NCBI GenBank assembly: GCA_015223015.1
Contig: JADFWK010000156.1
Location: 1-15,310, forward strand
DNA length: 15,310 nucleotides
Reading direction: 5' to 3'
Source of the DNA: Pseudomonadota bacterium
GTDB taxonomy: Bacteria; Desulfobacterota; DSM-4660; Desulfatiglandales; B25-G16
The notes under the pieces were generated by a model. The model made no database searches, was not told the DNA's origin, and worked only from the letters and a program-made list of their open reading frames with translations. Below, one piece after another: positions 7,134 through 14,902 of the stretch. Positions within the stretch are counted from its first letter, which is position 1. Each line of letters begins with the position of its first letter. The position numbers and the translations under genes were made by a program.

Positions 7134-7140
7134 CTCCTTT
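7134..7140 (-). promoter_or_regulatory. Ribosome binding site supporting the TTG start of rpsE
   Basis: AAAGGAG on the minus strand lies 6 bases before the TTG at 7127. Together with the in-frame stop just before the TTG, it makes a UUG start for S5 nearly certain, since the conserved core begins only a dozen codons later. Confidence 0.85.
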
Positions 7141-7149
7141 TTGCCCTTA

Positions 7150-7521
7150 TCAAAAAATCAGTCCCTTCTCTCGCGCAGCATCGGCAAGCGCTTTAACCCT
7201 TCCATGATAAAGAAAGCTGCCCCTGTCAAAAACAACCTCTTTTATGCCCTTTGCCTTACCTTTTCTTCCGATTGACTCACCGACCAATACTGCCCCTTTT
7301 TTATTACCGCCAACACCTTTGACCTTAGGCTCGACGTCTTTACAGACAGTTGCTGCTGACACCAGGGTTCGGCCAGTTGTGTCATCTATGATTTGAGCAT
7401 ATATGTGCTTCGCTGTCTTGAAAACAGTCAACCGTGGTCGTTCGGGCGTTCCTTGTATCTTCTTTCTTACCCTCTTCTTCCTTTTTAACCGAGCATCTCT
7501 TTTGTCTGTAACAGAAATCAT
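7150..7521 (-). CDS. rplR: Ribosomal protein L18
   Basis: L18 binds 5S rRNA and helps join it to the central protuberance with L5. The 123 residues match the family. A basic N-terminal arm ([20 protein letters not shown], 6-25) is followed by [20 protein letters not shown] (26-45), where the RPRL.VF..NKHIYAQ pattern is diagnostic, a glycine-lysine loop (68-75), and the ending [20 protein letters not shown] (98-117) with the usual REKGLIF. The ATG at 7521 has only a weak GTGAG-type ribosome site and lies 26 bases after the rplF stop. Confidence 0.98.
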   Translation of the reverse strand: MISVTDKRDARLKRKKRVRKKIQGTPERPRLTVFKTAKHIYAQIIDDTTGRTLVSAATVCKDVEPKVKGVGGNKKGAVLVGESIGRKGKAKGIKEVVFDRGSFLYHGRVKALADAAREKGLIF

Positions 7522-7547
7522 AATGGCTCACTAACCGAAAACCCAAT

Positions 7548-8090
7548 CTATTTTTTTACTCCTGTCTTTCCGGCCTTCCGTCTAATTTTTTCTTCAAAAT
7601 ATTTGACCCCCTTTCCTTTATACGGCTCGGGGGCTCTAAAACTTCTAATCTTGGCTGCTGTACTCCCTAAGAGTTCCTTATCGATCCCACTCAATACCAC
7701 CTTGTTCCTTTGATCAATCTGGGCATCAATTCCCGTGGGAATATCATAGGCAATAGGGTGCGAATACCCGAGATTAAAAACCAGCTGGTTACCTGAACGT
7801 TCAACCCTATACCCCACACCAATTACCTCAAGGGTCTTCTTAAATCCCTCGGTAACACCCAGAACCATGTTAGCTATCAGTGAACGAAAAAGACCATACA
7901 GCGAGCGAGATTCTTTCGAGTTATCAGCATTGGTCACAAGTATCTGTGAACCATCGATATCTAATTGGACCTTAGGATGAATCAGGCGTCGCAACTCCCC
8001 CTTCGGTCCCTTCACCAATAACATAGTACCATCAAAGGTAATTTCTACCCCTTTTGGCAAAATAATCGGCTTTCTACCTACCCTTGACAT
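7548..8090 (-). CDS. rplF: Ribosomal protein L6
   Basis: L6 is a two-domain large-subunit protein near the sarcin-ricin loop and factor-binding site. The 180 residues are typical. It opens MSRVGRKPIILPKGV, has VKGPKGEL (27-34) and GVTEGFKKTLEVIGVGYR (78-95) in the first repeat and domain junction, and the C-terminal signature RAPEPYKGKGVKYFEEKIRR (151-170). The ATG at 8090 follows purine-rich AAGGGTGTAGAGGG. It lies 45 bases after rpsH. Confidence 0.98.
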   Translation of the reverse strand: MSRVGRKPIILPKGVEITFDGTMLLVKGPKGELRRLIHPKVQLDIDGSQILVTNADNSKESRSLYGLFRSLIANMVLGVTEGFKKTLEVIGVGYRVERSGNQLVFNLGYSHPIAYDIPTGIDAQIDQRNKVVLSGIDKELLGSTAAKIRSFRAPEPYKGKGVKYFEEKIRRKAGKTGVKK

Positions 8091-8135
8091 TCCCTCTACA
8101 CCCTTTACCCTAGATCTGCAAAATCCTGACTCTCA

Positions 8136-8534
8136 CTACCAAACCGAGCAAACAATCTCTCCCCCTATTCCCATTTTTCTTGCCTCTCTGTCGGTCATTA
8201 CGCCCTTAGAGGTTGATACGATATTGATCCCAAGACCATTTAGTACCTTAGGGATTTTCTTACATCGTGCATACACCCTGCAGCTCGGCTTGCTTACCCT
8301 TACAAGGCCTTTAATAACCGGGTCTTTGTCCTCTCCGTATTTCAGGTAGATTATGAGACGACCTTGCTGCTCATCTTTGATTATCTCGTAGTTTCTGATG
8401 TAGCCTTCAAATCTTAATATCTTGGCTATATTAACCTTAATCTCTGTGCACGGGATCTCTACTTCATCGTATGAAGCCATAATCGCATTTCTAATCCTGG
8501 TGAGCATATCAGCAATAGGATCAGTCATCGTCAT
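8136..8534 (-). CDS. rpsH: Ribosomal protein S8
   Basis: S8 binds helix 21 of 16S rRNA and, in E. coli, also represses the spc operon by binding its mRNA near the start of rplE. With the start at ATG 8534 it has 132 residues, as usual. It opens MTMTDPIADMLTRIRNA and ends in GVMTDREARKMGIGGEIVCS plus VW, the conserved RNA-binding C-terminal region. The frame is open back to 8636 but the extra 34 residues overlap rpsZ and are not S8-like; GGGAG lies 9 bases before the chosen ATG. The second ATG (8528) is an alternative giving MTDPIAD, so the start is uncertain by two codons. Confidence 0.96.
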   Translation of the reverse strand: MTMTDPIADMLTRIRNAIMASYDEVEIPCTEIKVNIAKILRFEGYIRNYEIIKDEQQGRLIIYLKYGEDKDPVIKGLVRVSKPSCRVYARCKKIPKVLNGLGINIVSTSKGVMTDREARKMGIGGEIVCSVW

Positions 8535-8559
8535 CCTTTGTCTCTCCCTTACTACTCTT

Positions 8560-8745
8560 CTACCAACTGGATTTAGTAACTCCTGGTATATCGCCTCTTG
8601 AAGCCAAATCTCTGAAGCAAATCCGACAAATTCCAAACTTTCTCAAAAAGCCTCTGCTTCTGCCACAGAGAGGGCACCTGTTATACCTGCGAGCAGAAAA
8701 CTTTGGTGTTCTCTTCGCCTTTGCAATCAAGGATTTTCTTGCCAA
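8560..8745 (-). CDS. rpsZ: Ribosomal protein S14, zinc-binding type Z
   Basis: S14 sits in the small-subunit head near S3 and S10. This is the short, 61-residue zinc form (type Z), not the 89-101-residue zinc-free form. It reads [20 protein letters not shown] after the initiator and has the zinc ligands Cys24, Cys27, Cys40 and Cys43 (CPLC and CRIC), ending in the conserved [11 protein letters not shown]. The start is TTG at 8745, preceded by AAAGGGG (8757-8751, 5 bases spacing) with GGAGGTGAG just before that, overlapping the rplE stop. No ATG or GTG gives the conserved N-terminus. The frame remains open to 8832 inside rplE, which is not S14-like. rplE ends 13 bases upstream. Confidence 0.96.
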   Translation of the reverse strand: MARKSLIAKAKRTPKFSARRYNRCPLCGRSRGFLRKFGICRICFRDLASRGDIPGVTKSSW

Positions 8746-8758
8746 AACAACCCCTTTC

Positions 8759-9298
8759 TCACCTCCGAAATAGCAATCCCATCCTCCCAAGAAGAAACCG
8801 AGCTTCTGCATCTGTTCTGGAGGTTGTAACAATAGTAATATTGAGGCCTCTTACCTGATCAATTTTGTCATAGTTGATCTCGGGAAAAATAATTTGCTCC
8901 TTAATGCCAAGTGTAAAATTACCTCGACCATCAAAGGCCTTATCTGATAAACCGCGAAAATCTCTAACTCTGGGGAGGGCTACATTAAAAAGCTTATCTA
9001 AAAAATAGTACATCCTCTCCCTTCGCAGGGTGACCATACACCCAATGGGCATTCCTTCTCTCAGCTTAAATCCCGCAATGGACTGCTTAGCTCGGGTAAC
9101 CACAGGTCTCTGAGCAGCAATAACTGTCAGTTCGTCAACACCTGAATCTAGTACCTTGATATTGTGTATTGCCTCACCGAGTCCCATGTTGAGAACCACC
9201 TTAACAAGTTTTGGTACCTCCATGATATTTCGATAGCCAAACTCTTTTATCAAAGTCGGTACGATTTCTCTGACATATTTTTCCCTTAATCGAGACAT
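8759..9298 (-). CDS. rplE: Ribosomal protein L5
   Basis: L5 binds 5S rRNA and forms the central protuberance and a bridge to S13. The 179 residues match the family. It opens [20 protein letters not shown], has [15 protein letters not shown] (29-43), RQPV-like [20 protein letters not shown] (57-76), and the ending [19 protein letters not shown] (152-170) with a short GRMGLLFRR tail. The ATG at 9298 has no Shine-Dalgarno sequence: the preceding 30 bases are AT-rich and lack any AGG run. A 106-base spacer separates it from rplX, the largest gap inside the ribosomal cluster. In E. coli the S8 repressor target of the spc operon lies at this point. Confidence 0.97.
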   Translation of the reverse strand: MSRLREKYVREIVPTLIKEFGYRNIMEVPKLVKVVLNMGLGEAIHNIKVLDSGVDELTVIAAQRPVVTRAKQSIAGFKLREGMPIGCMVTLRRERMYYFLDKLFNVALPRVRDFRGLSDKAFDGRGNFTLGIKEQIIFPEINYDKIDQVRGLNITIVTTSRTDAEARFLLGRMGLLFRR

Positions 9299-9404
9299 AG
9301 CAAATAGTTGGCTTGATTTATATTTAATTCGTTTTACTGGTTTGCATTACCCACACAACAATGAACAGAACACATGCAATTATTAAGACAAAGGGAACAT
9401 AGTG
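9299..9404 (-). other. AT-rich rplX-rplE spacer, candidate regulatory leader
   Basis: This is the largest gap within the ribosomal cluster and holds no credible gene. On the minus strand a 6-bp stem TTGCAT / ATGCAA (9379-9374 with 9347-9342) can close a 26-base loop; I see little stable pairing inside it. A TATAAA near 9315 could be a -10 box, but no good -35 lies at the right distance. No ribosome site is recognisable before rplE. By position this is where E. coli S8 represses spc-operon mRNA, but I could not match the S8 binding motif of 16S helix 21 with confidence. Confidence 0.35.
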
Positions 9405-9734
9405 TTACTTATCTAAAAACTCCCCGCATTTTTTGCAAAACCTGACCTTGCTGCCATCCTCGAGTACCTTGTTCCCTATCCTTGCTGTCTCAGCACATTT
9501 TCCACACACAAGCATAAGGTTGGATAGACGGATCGGGCCCTCTTTTTCAACAATACCACCCTTACTGCCTTTACCTCCAGGTCTGGTATGCCTTTTGACC
9601 ATATTTAGTTTTTCCACTATAGCCCTTTCTTTTTGGGGAATCACCTTCAAAATCGAGCCGATCTTCCCCTTTTCTTTGCCAGCAATTACCATTACCTTAT
9701 CATTCTTTCTTATGTGAAACTTGTGTTTGGCCAT
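9405..9734 (-). CDS. rplX: Ribosomal protein L24 with a four-cysteine ribbon
   Basis: L24 starts large-subunit assembly and lies near the tunnel exit. From ATG 9734 it has 109 residues. It opens MAKHKFHIRKNDKVMVIAGK (KOW motif: VMVIAGKEKGKIGSI, 14-28), has VKRHTRPGGKGSKGGIVEKE (46-65), and ends with a CxxC pair at Cys77/Cys80 and another at Cys100/Cys103, which looks like a zinc ribbon; E. coli L24 lacks it. The frame can be read back to a GTG at 9755 touching the rplN stop, but the conserved start and an AAAGG site 8 bases before ATG 9734 support the shorter form. rplN ends 21 bases upstream. Confidence 0.96.
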   Translation of the reverse strand: MAKHKFHIRKNDKVMVIAGKEKGKIGSILKVIPQKERAIVEKLNMVKRHTRPGGKGSKGGIVEKEGPIRLSNLMLVCGKCAETARIGNKVLEDGSKVRFCKKCGEFLDK

Positions 9735-9755
9735 AATGGATACCTTTGAAACCAC

Positions 9756-10124
9756 TTACAGCACCTCAGGGGCAAGAGAGATTATCTTCATAAACCTTTT
9801 TGCCCGCAACTCCCTGGCAACAGGTCCGAAAATTCGCGTTCCAATCGGCTCGTTTTGTGGACTGATTAATACCGCCGAGTTTTCATCGAACTTGATGTAT
9901 GAACCATCATCCCGCCTAATTTCCTTGACTGTCCTGACAATAACCGCCCTTAAAACATCACCCTTCTTTACTTTGCTATTAGGCAAAGACTCCTTTACAG
10001 ATACCACAATAACATCACCTACTCGTGCGTATCTTCTCCTTGTGCCGCCGAGAACCTTTATGCAGTACAATTTCTTGGCACCTGAATTATCAGCCACATT
10101 CAATATTGTCTCAGCCTGGATCAT
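9756..10124 (-). CDS. rplN: Ribosomal protein L14
   Basis: L14 is a conserved large-subunit protein that contacts 16S rRNA at intersubunit bridges and binds the silencing factor RsfS. From ATG 10124 it has exactly the usual 122 residues: [20 protein letters not shown] at the start, [20 protein letters not shown] (24-43), and the ending [20 protein letters not shown] (92-111) with [10 protein letters not shown]. The frame is open back to 10199, overlapping rpsQ, but that 25-residue extension is not L14-like. Only a weak AAGAGA ribosome site lies 8 bases before the ATG. A 64-base spacer separates it from rpsQ, marking the S10/spc boundary; no terminator is visible, so transcription probably continues. 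Confidence 0.97.
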   Translation of the reverse strand: MIQAETILNVADNSGAKKLYCIKVLGGTRRRYARVGDVIVVSVKESLPNSKVKKGDVLRAVIVRTVKEIRRDDGSYIKFDENSAVLISPQNEPIGTRIFGPVARELRAKRFMKIISLAPEVL

Positions 10125-10188
10125 AGCAATTATCTCTTTTAACAAAAAACCTGGTGCTGTAAAACCCATGGAAAATAGAAGAAACGCT

Positions 10189-10449
10189 TTACTGGTCACC
10201 TGTCTCCAAAATCTCTAAAACTCTCCATCTTTTCAACTTACTCAAAGGGCGGGATTCAATTATTTTCACCTTATCGCCTGCCTGACAGCTATTGTGGGGA
10301 TCATGTACCAGATATTTCGCCCGGTACCTGATGTACCTTTTATATTTCTTATGCTTGGCCAATCTCTCAACTAAGACCCTCACAGTCTTATCCATGTTGC
10401 TGTTTAAGACAATGCCAGTCATCTCTTTTCTTTTACCGCGTATCTCCAT
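10189..10449 (-). CDS. rpsQ: Ribosomal protein S17
   Basis: S17 is a primary binder of the 16S 5' domain with an OB fold. The 86 residues match the family. It opens [20 protein letters not shown] with [11 protein letters not shown] (19-29), then the [20 protein letters not shown] loop (32-51) and [20 protein letters not shown] (58-77). The ATG at 10449 lies inside the end of rpmC, giving a 17-base overlap in a different frame; GAGG six bases upstream supports it. The next ATG (codon 10) would remove the conserved RGKRK and is not preferred. Confidence 0.97.
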   Translation of the reverse strand: MEIRGKRKEMTGIVLNSNMDKTVRVLVERLAKHKKYKRYIRYRAKYLVHDPHNSCQAGDKVKIIESRPLSKLKRWRVLEILETGDQ

Positions 10450-10660
10450 CCTCGGCCTCAGCTTTATCTTTGTTTACATATTTCTGGTTCAATACCGTCT
10501 TTATCCGAGCAATGTCCCTTTTCACCTTTTTTAGAGCAGTATGGTTACTCAATTGGCCCGAACCCATCTGAAATCGAAGGTTAAACAACGCTTTTCTTGA
10601 CTCCTTTTCCCGCTCCATCAATTCTTCAATACTCAACTCCCGTAGCTCTGCTGCTTTCAT
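10433..10660 (-). CDS. rpmC: Ribosomal protein L29
   Basis: L29 is a small helical hairpin protein near the tunnel exit, part of the site where trigger factor and SRP dock. The 75 residues are slightly more than the usual 60-70 because of a polar, acidic tail ([13 protein letters not shown]). Core features are [18 protein letters not shown] (1-18), the helix with [13 protein letters not shown] (25-37, highly diagnostic), and [13 protein letters not shown] (48-60). The ATG at 10660 lies 4 bases after the rplP stop. GAGGAG, about 11 bases upstream, is inside rplP. The 3' end overlaps rpsQ by 17 bases. Confidence 0.97.
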   Translation of the reverse strand: MKAAELRELSIEELMEREKESRKALFNLRFQMGSGQLSNHTALKKVKRDIARIKTVLNQKYVNKDKAEAEDGDTR

Positions 10661-10664
10661 GGCG

Positions 10665-11075
10665 CTAAGAACTCCTCGTCAAGAATCTCGTAGCAAATGG
10701 TAGCTTATTGCCAGCCAACCGGAAGGCCTCTCGTGCTACCTCTCTGCCAACGCCTTCTATCTCATATAAAACCCTGCCAGGTTTTATCACTACTACCCAA
10801 CCTTCAAAATTACCCTTACCTTTACCCATTCTGGTTTCAGCAGGCTTCTTAGTGATGGGCTTATCCGGAAAAACCCGTATCCATATCTTGCCGCCCTTCT
10901 TGACATGTCTCGTGATTGCTATCCTTGCAGCCTCGATCTGCCTTGCGGACATAAAACCACACTCTGCTGCCTGGAGACCAAAATCGCCAAACTCAATATC
11001 CGACCCTCGATAGGCCTTACCCCTCATCCGCCCCTTTTGCACCATTCTATGTTTAACCTTTCTCGGGCTGAGCAT
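10665..11075 (-). CDS. rplP: Ribosomal protein L16
   Basis: L16 organises the A-site region of 23S rRNA. The 136 residues are standard. It opens [20 protein letters not shown], has [20 protein letters not shown] (29-48), then [20 protein letters not shown] (64-83), GKGKG (84-88) and [18 protein letters not shown] (92-109). Arg82 is at the position of the arginine that is hydroxylated in E. coli. The ATG at 11075 has AAAGGG 7 bases upstream, just after the rpsC stop, 12 bases away. Confidence 0.98.
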   Translation of the reverse strand: MLSPRKVKHRMVQKGRMRGKAYRGSDIEFGDFGLQAAECGFMSARQIEAARIAITRHVKKGGKIWIRVFPDKPITKKPAETRMGKGKGNFEGWVVVIKPGRVLYEIEGVGREVAREAFRLAGNKLPFATRFLTRSS

Positions 11076-11087
11076 ACGATTCCCTTT

Positions 11088-11726
11088 CTATTCCATCTTA
11101 TTGGGCCAAATCTCACCTTTACAGACGGTTACCTTTACTCCTATTACTCCGTACGTGGTAAAGGCTTCAGTAAATCCATAGTCTATATCTGCCCTCAGGG
11201 TATGCAATGGCACCCTACCCTCTCTGTACCATTCTCTCCTCGCCATCTCAGCGCCACCCAACCTACCGCTACAGGAAATCTTTATACCCTGAGCGCCAAA
11301 CCTTATGGCCGAAGCAACACTCTTTTTCATGGCCCTCCGAAAGGCCACCCGACGAACCAACTGCATCGCTATGTTCTCCGCGATTAACTGGGCTTCCAAT
11401 TCAGGCCTTCTCACCTCTTTAATATCAATAAAGACCTCCCGCCTTATTTTGGTCTCGATTTCCTTTTTAAGATTTTCTATCTCTACCCCTCTCTTACCGA
11501 TGATTATCCCGGGTCTCGATGTATAAATCCTCAGCCTAACCTTGTTAGCTGCTCTCTCAATCTCTATGTTGGAGACCCCAGCCTGATGAAGTCGTTTTTT
11601 CAAAAACTTCCGGATCTCCTGATCTTCTACGACAAGTGAGGCAAACTCCGGACCAGCAAACCACCTGCTATTCCAGGTTCTGTTAATGCCTAATCTCAAT
11701 CCTACTGGATGTACTTTTTGGCCCAC
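11088..11726 (-). CDS. rpsC: Ribosomal protein S3
   Basis: S3 lines the mRNA entry and takes part in mRNA unwinding with S4. The 212 residues are near the usual 205-235. It opens [17 protein letters not shown] domain follows with the GxxG loop in [17 protein letters not shown] (70-86). RVAFRRAMK (126-134) carries the conserved arginines of the entry site. The C-terminal domain has [20 protein letters not shown] (154-173), [12 protein letters not shown] (177-188) and [10 protein letters not shown] (197-206). The start is GTG at 11726 with AGGGGG about 6 bases upstream. A 58-base spacer separates it from rplV. Confidence 0.98.
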   Translation of the reverse strand: MGQKVHPVGLRLGINRTWNSRWFAGPEFASLVVEDQEIRKFLKKRLHQAGVSNIEIERAANKVRLRIYTSRPGIIIGKRGVEIENLKKEIETKIRREVFIDIKEVRRPELEAQLIAENIAMQLVRRVAFRRAMKKSVASAIRFGAQGIKISCSGRLGGAEMARREWYREGRVPLHTLRADIDYGFTEAFTTYGVIGVKVTVCKGEIWPNKME

Positions 11727-11784
11727 TAAAGCCCCCTGCTGACGTTTCTGTGTGTTTTATGATTCTTAGGCGCTCTTCACAGTG

Positions 11785-12117
11785 CTATTTCTCATCAAGT
11801 ATGACCGTCAAATGACTGGTTCTCTTTCTTATCCTTGTTGCCCGACCCATAGCTCTTGGCCTAAACCGTTTGAGGGTTGGCCCTTCATTAGCAACTATTT
11901 GCTTTATAAACAGATTATCGACATCAATATCAGGATACTGGCCAGCATTGGCTACAGCGGAATTGACTAACTTGCGCAAGATAGGGGCCCCTTTTTGGGG
12001 AGCAAAGGTAAGGAGGTTAAGTGCCTCTTCAACCTTTTTTCCCTTTATCTCCCTCATAAGTAATCTAACCTTCCGAGGAGATACCCGTATATGTTTCGCA
12101 ATAGCCCTCACTTCCAT
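11785..12117 (-). CDS. rplV: Ribosomal protein L22
   Basis: L22 reaches through the large subunit and its hairpin lines the exit tunnel at the constriction, a site of macrolide-resistance changes. The 110 residues match the family. Visible are RVSPRKVRLLMREIKGKKVE (11-30), the SAVANAGQYPDIDVDNLFIK segment (53-72), and the hairpin RFRPRAMGRATRIRKRTSHL (84-103) followed by TVIL. No insertion or deletion is seen at the hairpin tip. The ATG at 12117 has a poor ribosome site: AAGG is 12 bases away. rpsS ends 45 bases upstream. Confidence 0.97.
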   Translation of the reverse strand: MEVRAIAKHIRVSPRKVRLLMREIKGKKVEEALNLLTFAPQKGAPILRKLVNSAVANAGQYPDIDVDNLFIKQIVANEGPTLKRFRPRAMGRATRIRKRTSHLTVILDEK

Positions 12118-12162
12118 CTCGTAGTCTAACCTTCCCTGGTCTTGTGTCCGTCTTTCCTCTTA

Positions 12163-12453
12163 CTATTTCTTCCCCTTTAGGCGTGATTTCTTATCGCCTC
12201 CAGCATGGCTGTAAAATGTCCTCGTGGGCGAAAACTCACCGAATTTGTGCCCCACCATATCCTCGCTTATGAATACTGGAACGAATTTTTTTCCGTTATG
12301 TACAGCAAACGTCAGCCCAATAAACTCGGGTAAAACAGTAGACCTCCTCGACCATGTCTTAATGACCTGGTGGGAGTTCTCCTCCGTGACCCGTTCTGCC
12401 TTTTTCATCAAACTCTCATCAACAAACGGTCCCTTCTTTACTGAGCGTGGCAA
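12163..12453 (-). CDS. rpsS: Ribosomal protein S19
   Basis: S19 sits at the top of the small-subunit head and bridges to the central protuberance with S13. The 96 residues are usual. It opens [18 protein letters not shown], continues with [20 protein letters not shown] (31-50), [20 protein letters not shown] (52-71) and [20 protein letters not shown] (72-91). The start is TTG at 12453; AAAGGAG (12466-12460) lies 6 bases upstream, and PRSxKKGP directly after the initiator is the conserved N-terminus. rplB ends 14 bases upstream. Confidence 0.97.
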   Translation of the reverse strand: MPRSVKKGPFVDESLMKKAERVTEENSHQVIKTWSRRSTVLPEFIGLTFAVHNGKKFVPVFISEDMVGHKFGEFSPTRTFYSHAGGDKKSRLKGKK

Positions 12454-12459
12454 GCCTTT

Positions 12460-12466
12460 CTCCTTT
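12460..12466 (-). promoter_or_regulatory. Ribosome binding site supporting the TTG start of rpsS
   Basis: AAAGGAG on the minus strand lies 6 bases before the TTG at 12453 and just after the rplB stop codon (12470-12468). It supports a UUG start, because no ATG or GTG precedes the conserved S19 N-terminus in this frame. Confidence 0.85.
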
Positions 12467-12467
12467 C

Positions 12468-13289
12468 CTACTTCCTTCTCTTGATAATCAGTCTATCGCT
12501 TTTTTTAGCGCGCCTCGTCCGGTAGCCTTTCGTAGGAACCCCCCAAGGGGTAACTGGATGCCTCCCTCCCGACGACTTCCCTTCTCCACCTCCCAGTGGA
12601 TGATCAACCGGATTCATAGCTACACCTCTTACATGGGGCTTTCTTCCGGACCACGAGGCCCTTCCCGCCTTACCCAACGAAATATTCTCATGATCTAGAT
12701 TCCCGACCTCACCAATGGTGGCCCGGCAATCCAACAATATCATTCTAATCTCACCAGAAGGCAGCCTAATCTGTGCATAGCCTCCTTCCTTGGCAACCAA
12801 TTGAGCATATCCCCCTGCGCTTCTCGCTAATTGTCCGCCACCACCCCTCTGTAATTCTATGTTATGTATGTGGGTGCCGAGAGGAATATTTCTTAAGGGC
12901 AACGTATTCCCTGACCTAATATCTACATCTGTTCCAGATTCTATGCGATCACCAACCTGTAATTTGTCAGGGGCCAGTATATAGCGCTTCTCGCCATCTA
13001 AATAGTAAAGAAGGGCAATCCGTGCAGACCGATTGGGGTCATATTCTATGGACGCCACTCTTGCAGGAACGTTATCCTTATTCCTTTTGAAATCGATGAC
13101 CCTATATCTCCTCTTGTGACCTCCTCCTATATATCTGGAGGTTATCCGGCCAGCAGAATTCCTCCCCCCAGACCTCTTTATTGGTGTCAATAGGCCCTTT
13201 TCTGGCTTGGTACGGGTAAGCTCAGCAAAAGTAGACACTGTCTGGAACCGCCTCCCCGGTGAGGTTGGATTGTTCTTTCTCAGTGCCAT
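12468..13289 (-). CDS. rplB: Ribosomal protein L2
   Basis: L2 is among the most conserved large-subunit proteins and is needed for subunit joining and the shape of the peptidyl transferase centre. The 273 residues equal the E. coli length. Visible motifs are [20 protein letters not shown] (38-57), [10 protein letters not shown] (58-67), the SH3-like part with [15 protein letters not shown] (125-139), and [13 protein letters not shown] (225-237), whose His230 matches the conserved histidine near the catalytic centre, followed by [18 protein letters not shown] (242-259). The ATG at 13289 lies 8 bases after the rplW stop, so the genes are tightly packed. Confidence 0.99.
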   Translation of the reverse strand: MALRKNNPTSPGRRFQTVSTFAELTRTKPEKGLLTPIKRSGGRNSAGRITSRYIGGGHKRRYRVIDFKRNKDNVPARVASIEYDPNRSARIALLYYLDGEKRYILAPDKLQVGDRIESGTDVDIRSGNTLPLRNIPLGTHIHNIELQRGGGGQLARSAGGYAQLVAKEGGYAQIRLPSGEIRMILLDCRATIGEVGNLDHENISLGKAGRASWSGRKPHVRGVAMNPVDHPLGGGEGKSSGGRHPVTPWGVPTKGYRTRRAKKSDRLIIKRRK

Positions 13290-13297
13290 ACGCCTCG

Positions 13298-13588
13298 TTA
13301 GACCCCCTCAAAAAATTCAATAGTCTCACCTGGGGCAATTCTTACAATCGCCTTTTTCCAGTCTGGCTTTTTCCCCACATTCCTTCCTATCCGGCGCTCT
13401 TTACCCTTAACATTTATCACCTTTACACCGAGAACCTTCACCTTGAATATGTTCTCAACAGCATTCCTAACCAAAATCTTGTTAGCCCGCCTATCCACTT
13501 CAAACGCTATTTGATTGGATTGCTCTTTTTGTTTTGTGCCTTTCTCTGTTACCAGAGGTCTTTTTAGTACCTGATAAGAATCTATCAC
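13298..13588 (-). CDS. rplW: Ribosomal protein L23
   Basis: L23 lies at the tunnel exit and is the main docking site for trigger factor and SRP. The 96 residues match the family. It shows [20 protein letters not shown] (7-26), the [20 protein letters not shown] segment (27-46), [19 protein letters not shown] (48-66) and IRIAPGE-like [15 protein letters not shown] (82-96). The start is GTG at 13588, overlapping the rplD stop by 4 bases (GTGA), so translation is probably coupled to rplD. Confidence 0.97.
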   Translation of the reverse strand: MIDSYQVLKRPLVTEKGTKQKEQSNQIAFEVDRRANKILVRNAVENIFKVKVLGVKVINVKGKERRIGRNVGKKPDWKKAIVRIAPGETIEFFEGV

Positions 13589-14208
13589 CGAGCGAGATCC
13601 TCCTCAACTATGCCCAAAGCAGGTTCAACAAATAGCAGATATTCGTAATGTAAGATATCATACACATTGAGACCTTCAGCCCTGAGAAGTTTAATGTTTG
13701 CAATATTTCTGGAAGATTTCTCAAGGATCTCATCTGGTTTTTCCGAAACGATGAGAGCGCTGTCTGCCTTAAAGTTCTGCAAGATCTCAGCGAGTCTCTT
13801 TGTCTTAATCTCCTCGAGTTGAAAATCATCAACTACGATAACCTGTCCTGTCTTAAACTTATCGGCCAAGGCCATCCGTAAGGCTGCCTTTCTTACCTTT
13901 CTGTTCACCTTCAGGGAGTAATCTCTCGGTGTAGGCCCAAAAGTAACGCCACCACCCCTCCGCAGGGGAGAGGAGGCCGCCCCAACCCTGGCCCTACCCG
14001 TACCTTTCTGACGCCATAATTTTCTTCTACTCCCCCGTATCTCTGATCTACTTTTGGTCGACGCACTACCAGAACGACGATGAGCCAACTGGCTCAGCAC
14101 CACCTCATGAAGAATATCTTCTCTAATAGGAACAGTGAAGATATCGTCCCTGATATCTCGCTGCGAAATCTTCTTCGCGTCTACATTGTATATATCTATA
14201 CGGGTCAT
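13585..14208 (-). CDS. rplD: Ribosomal protein L4
   Basis: L4 lines the exit tunnel with a long loop; in E. coli it also represses the S10 operon. The 207 residues are normal. The extended loop is seen at about 42-100: [19 protein letters not shown] (42-60), [20 protein letters not shown] (61-80), then [19 protein letters not shown] (80-98). The globular part follows with [15 protein letters not shown] (104-118) and a Rossmann-like end with [14 protein letters not shown] (180-193). The ATG at 14208 has AAGG 9 bases upstream plus GGGG. The L4 control site in E. coli is in the leader before rpsJ; here rpsJ follows tuf by 15 bases, so the same control is unlikely. Confidence 0.98.
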   Translation of the reverse strand: MTRIDIYNVDAKKISQRDIRDDIFTVPIREDILHEVVLSQLAHRRSGSASTKSRSEIRGSRRKLWRQKGTGRARVGAASSPLRRGGGVTFGPTPRDYSLKVNRKVRKAALRMALADKFKTGQVIVVDDFQLEEIKTKRLAEILQNFKADSALIVSEKPDEILEKSSRNIANIKLLRAEGLNVYDILHYEYLLFVEPALGIVEEDLAR

Positions 14209-14266
14209 TACCCCAACCTTCTCGATCCCTTTCGAACACTAACCTGGCTCTCTGCCGCTGGTCGGA

Positions 14267-14890
14267 TTAACCAGTTCTCATTACCTCTACCAAGCCCCCT
14301 TTGCTGCCAGGAACTGCTCCTTTTACGAGAATCAAGTTTTTTTCCCTTATGACATCAACGACCCTCAAATTCTTAACGGTCACCCTTTGATTGCCCATCC
14401 TGCCAGGGAGCTTTTTCCCCTTCATCACCCTGCTCGGAGTTGCACTCGCACCAAGTGAGCCCGGAACTCTGTGAGAACGGCAGCCGTGACTAGTATCTCC
14501 TCCGCTAAAGCCCCATCGTTTAACAACGCCGGAAAAGCCTCTCCCTTTGCTCACACCCCTAACCATTACTCGATCTCCAACATCAAATATCTCACTCGTA
14601 ATCTCCTGACCGAGCTCAAAGGGTTCAAGATCATCTACCCGGAGCTCTCGCAAGAAGGTGAAGCCCCCTTTTCCTGCTGCCCTGAGATGACCATTGAGCG
14701 GCTTATTCAGCCGTGTCTCTTTTTTTGGCTGAAATCCTATCTGGATGGCATTGTAGCCATCCTTCTCGCTCTGTTTAATCTGAATTATATAACAGGGTCC
14801 AACCTCCAGTGCAGAGACCGGTATGCTTTGACCGTTCTCACGAAAAATACGCGTCATGCCAAGCTTCTTTCCCAAAATGCCTTTGCTCAT
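14267..14890 (-). CDS. rplC: Ribosomal protein L3
   Basis: L3 starts large-subunit assembly and sends a finger toward the peptidyl transferase centre. The 207 residues match the family. It opens [16 protein letters not shown] and has the signature [20 protein letters not shown] (112-131), followed by [20 protein letters not shown] (134-153) and [19 protein letters not shown] (157-175). In E. coli this loop carries a glutamine methylated by PrmB; the aligned residue here is Ala150, so that modification is not expected. The ATG at 14890 follows GGAACAGGGAAAG. rpsJ ends 12 bases upstream; a 58-base spacer leads to rplD. Confidence 0.98.
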   Translation of the reverse strand: MSKGILGKKLGMTRIFRENGQSIPVSALEVGPCYIIQIKQSEKDGYNAIQIGFQPKKETRLNKPLNGHLRAAGKGGFTFLRELRVDDLEPFELGQEITSEIFDVGDRVMVRGVSKGRGFSGVVKRWGFSGGDTSHGCRSHRVPGSLGASATPSRVMKGKKLPGRMGNQRVTVKNLRVVDVIREKNLILVKGAVPGSKGGLVEVMRTG

Positions 14891-14902
14891 CTTTCCCTGT
14901 TC

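Noticed and set aside
8535..8636. 34-residue N-terminal extension of S8
   Set aside because: It overlaps rpsZ and precedes the conserved MTDPIAD start, which has its own ribosome site.
8746..8832. 29-residue N-terminal extension of S14 inside rplE
   Set aside because: The type Z S14 family begins at the ARKS sequence; the extension is antisense-free rplE coding sequence read in another frame.
9334..9375. 13-codon cysteine-containing frame ([13 protein letters not shown]) in the rplX-rplE spacer
   Set aside because: No ribosome site and very short; most likely chance, though it could be checked for conservation as an upstream frame.
9735..9755. Seven-residue extension of L24 from GTG 9755
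   Set aside because: AAAGG at the right distance before ATG 9734 and the family start favour the shorter form, although the GTG touching the rplN stop could allow coupling.
10125..10199. Hydrophobic 25-residue N-terminal extension of L14
   Set aside because: L14 starts canonically at MIQAET; the extension overlaps the rpsQ end and has no ribosome site.
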